Below are positions 63,496 through 64,000 of a DNA stretch of 64,000 nt, one piece after another. Every line of letters starts with the position of its first letter. The first letter of the stretch is position 1. The position numbers and the translations under genes were made by a program. Under the pieces are notes generated by a model, which had not been told where the DNA came from, did not search any database, and saw nothing but the letters and a program-made list of their open reading frames with translations. The stretch is taken from the NCBI GenBank assembly GCA_018105865.1, contig CM030836.1, positions 20,030,503 to 20,094,502 on the forward strand, given 5' to 3'. The DNA is from Metaphire vulgaris (lineage: Eukaryota; Annelida; Clitellata; Crassiclitellata; Megascolecidae).

Positions 63496-64000
63496 ATTGC
63501 GACATCTGTTGCTAAAATGACAGTAACTTAGACGCAAGCCGCTTGCTTATAATCTAGACCACAGTGCAGAGAGGAAGGACTTTGAAAGTGAACGCTGATA
63601 CTTTTAGATTAACGGTATCATCCTTTTACTGACGATTATAGCAGGGACCTACCAAGGGCATTTGACCCCCCGTGTAGGAAAATCAAATCAGCAGGTAAAC
63701 AATTCTTTAGGCTAATATAACGACAAAATATCTGTTAGTCAAAAGTATTCAGTTCATCCAATGGTTGTTTCTCTTTCAATGCTCTATGGATAAGCTTACT
63801 GTAGATTCGGATGGATCTGGTCCAGGGATATTTTTACACCCCCTAACACCCCGCAACACCCCTCCCCCAATTTGAGACCGACACCCCCAAATTTTTCCCA
63901 ATCCGAGCCTGAGATGCACCCCTAGGGCCCTAACACACTCCAACACCAACACCACCACCCCAATGTGAGACCGACACCCCAAAATTGATAATCCTAGAGA
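63495..64000. other. No recognised gene; C-rich repeat at 63836-64000
   Basis: TTGAGACCGACACCCC occurs at about 63871 and again (TGTGAGACCGACACCCC) at about 63964, with many ACACCCC units between. It may be a decayed repeat running off the window end. Confidence 0.4.

Overview
The window looks like non-coding-rich nuclear DNA from a metazoan, most likely a marine invertebrate. Supporting this are spliced genes with GT-AG introns, metazoan-only families (a Spec3/Stum membrane protein and two rhodopsin-class GPCRs), a tubulin with a first intron directly after the start Met, and an extreme load of microsatellites and short DNA transposons. The frequent AGGCCTA word and the SINE tails with GCGCTATATAAAT remind me of echinoderm or hemichordate genomes, but that is an impression and not a proof. 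There are no rRNA, tRNA, CRISPR or prokaryotic features.

Layout. 1-26 kb: no confident protein gene. It holds an inverted repeat element (1-640), a CpG-rich promoter-like island (4.2-4.6 kb), a regulatory cluster with an X-box (10.0 kb), a CRE-rich promoter-like block (12.95-13.16 kb), many MITEs and simple repeats, and one LINE relic (16.2 kb). 26.2-27.4 kb (minus): a two-exon Spec3/Stum-family gene of 301 codons. 32.5-36.8 kb (plus): a complete four-exon alpha-tubulin gene of 450 codons with TATA box and poly(A) signal. 37.4-38.4 kb: a 353-bp satellite split by a MITE. 42.4-43.2 kb: a 200-bp satellite ending at the 5' side of an intronless class A orphan GPCR (43.3-44.4 kb). 49.8-62.2 kb: a second, peptide-receptor-like GPCR whose first coding exon (TM1-TM3) and second (TM4-TM5) are 10.9 kb apart. 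Its TM6-TM7 exon(s) are not in the window.

The most striking non-genic signal is the transposon landscape. At least a dozen short elements start CAGTG or CAGGG, have inverted termini and carry 8-bp target duplications (many exact), as hAT elements do. Several families with different ends share one internal word close to GACCTTTTTTGCTTGTCAAC. Three 80-bp palindromic elements sit between TTAA sites (piggyBac-like). There are also pogo/mariner-like elements with TA flanks and a TAA-flanked element. A roughly 40-nt double-stem hairpin recurs next to ATT/ATC microsatellites, once directly behind a LINE reverse-transcriptase relic.

The genes do not form one pathway. Alpha-tubulin and Spec3 are both linked to cilia in other animals, and the Spec3 gene has an RFX X-box-like motif just upstream of its start codon, so a shared ciliary or sensory programme is possible but inferred.
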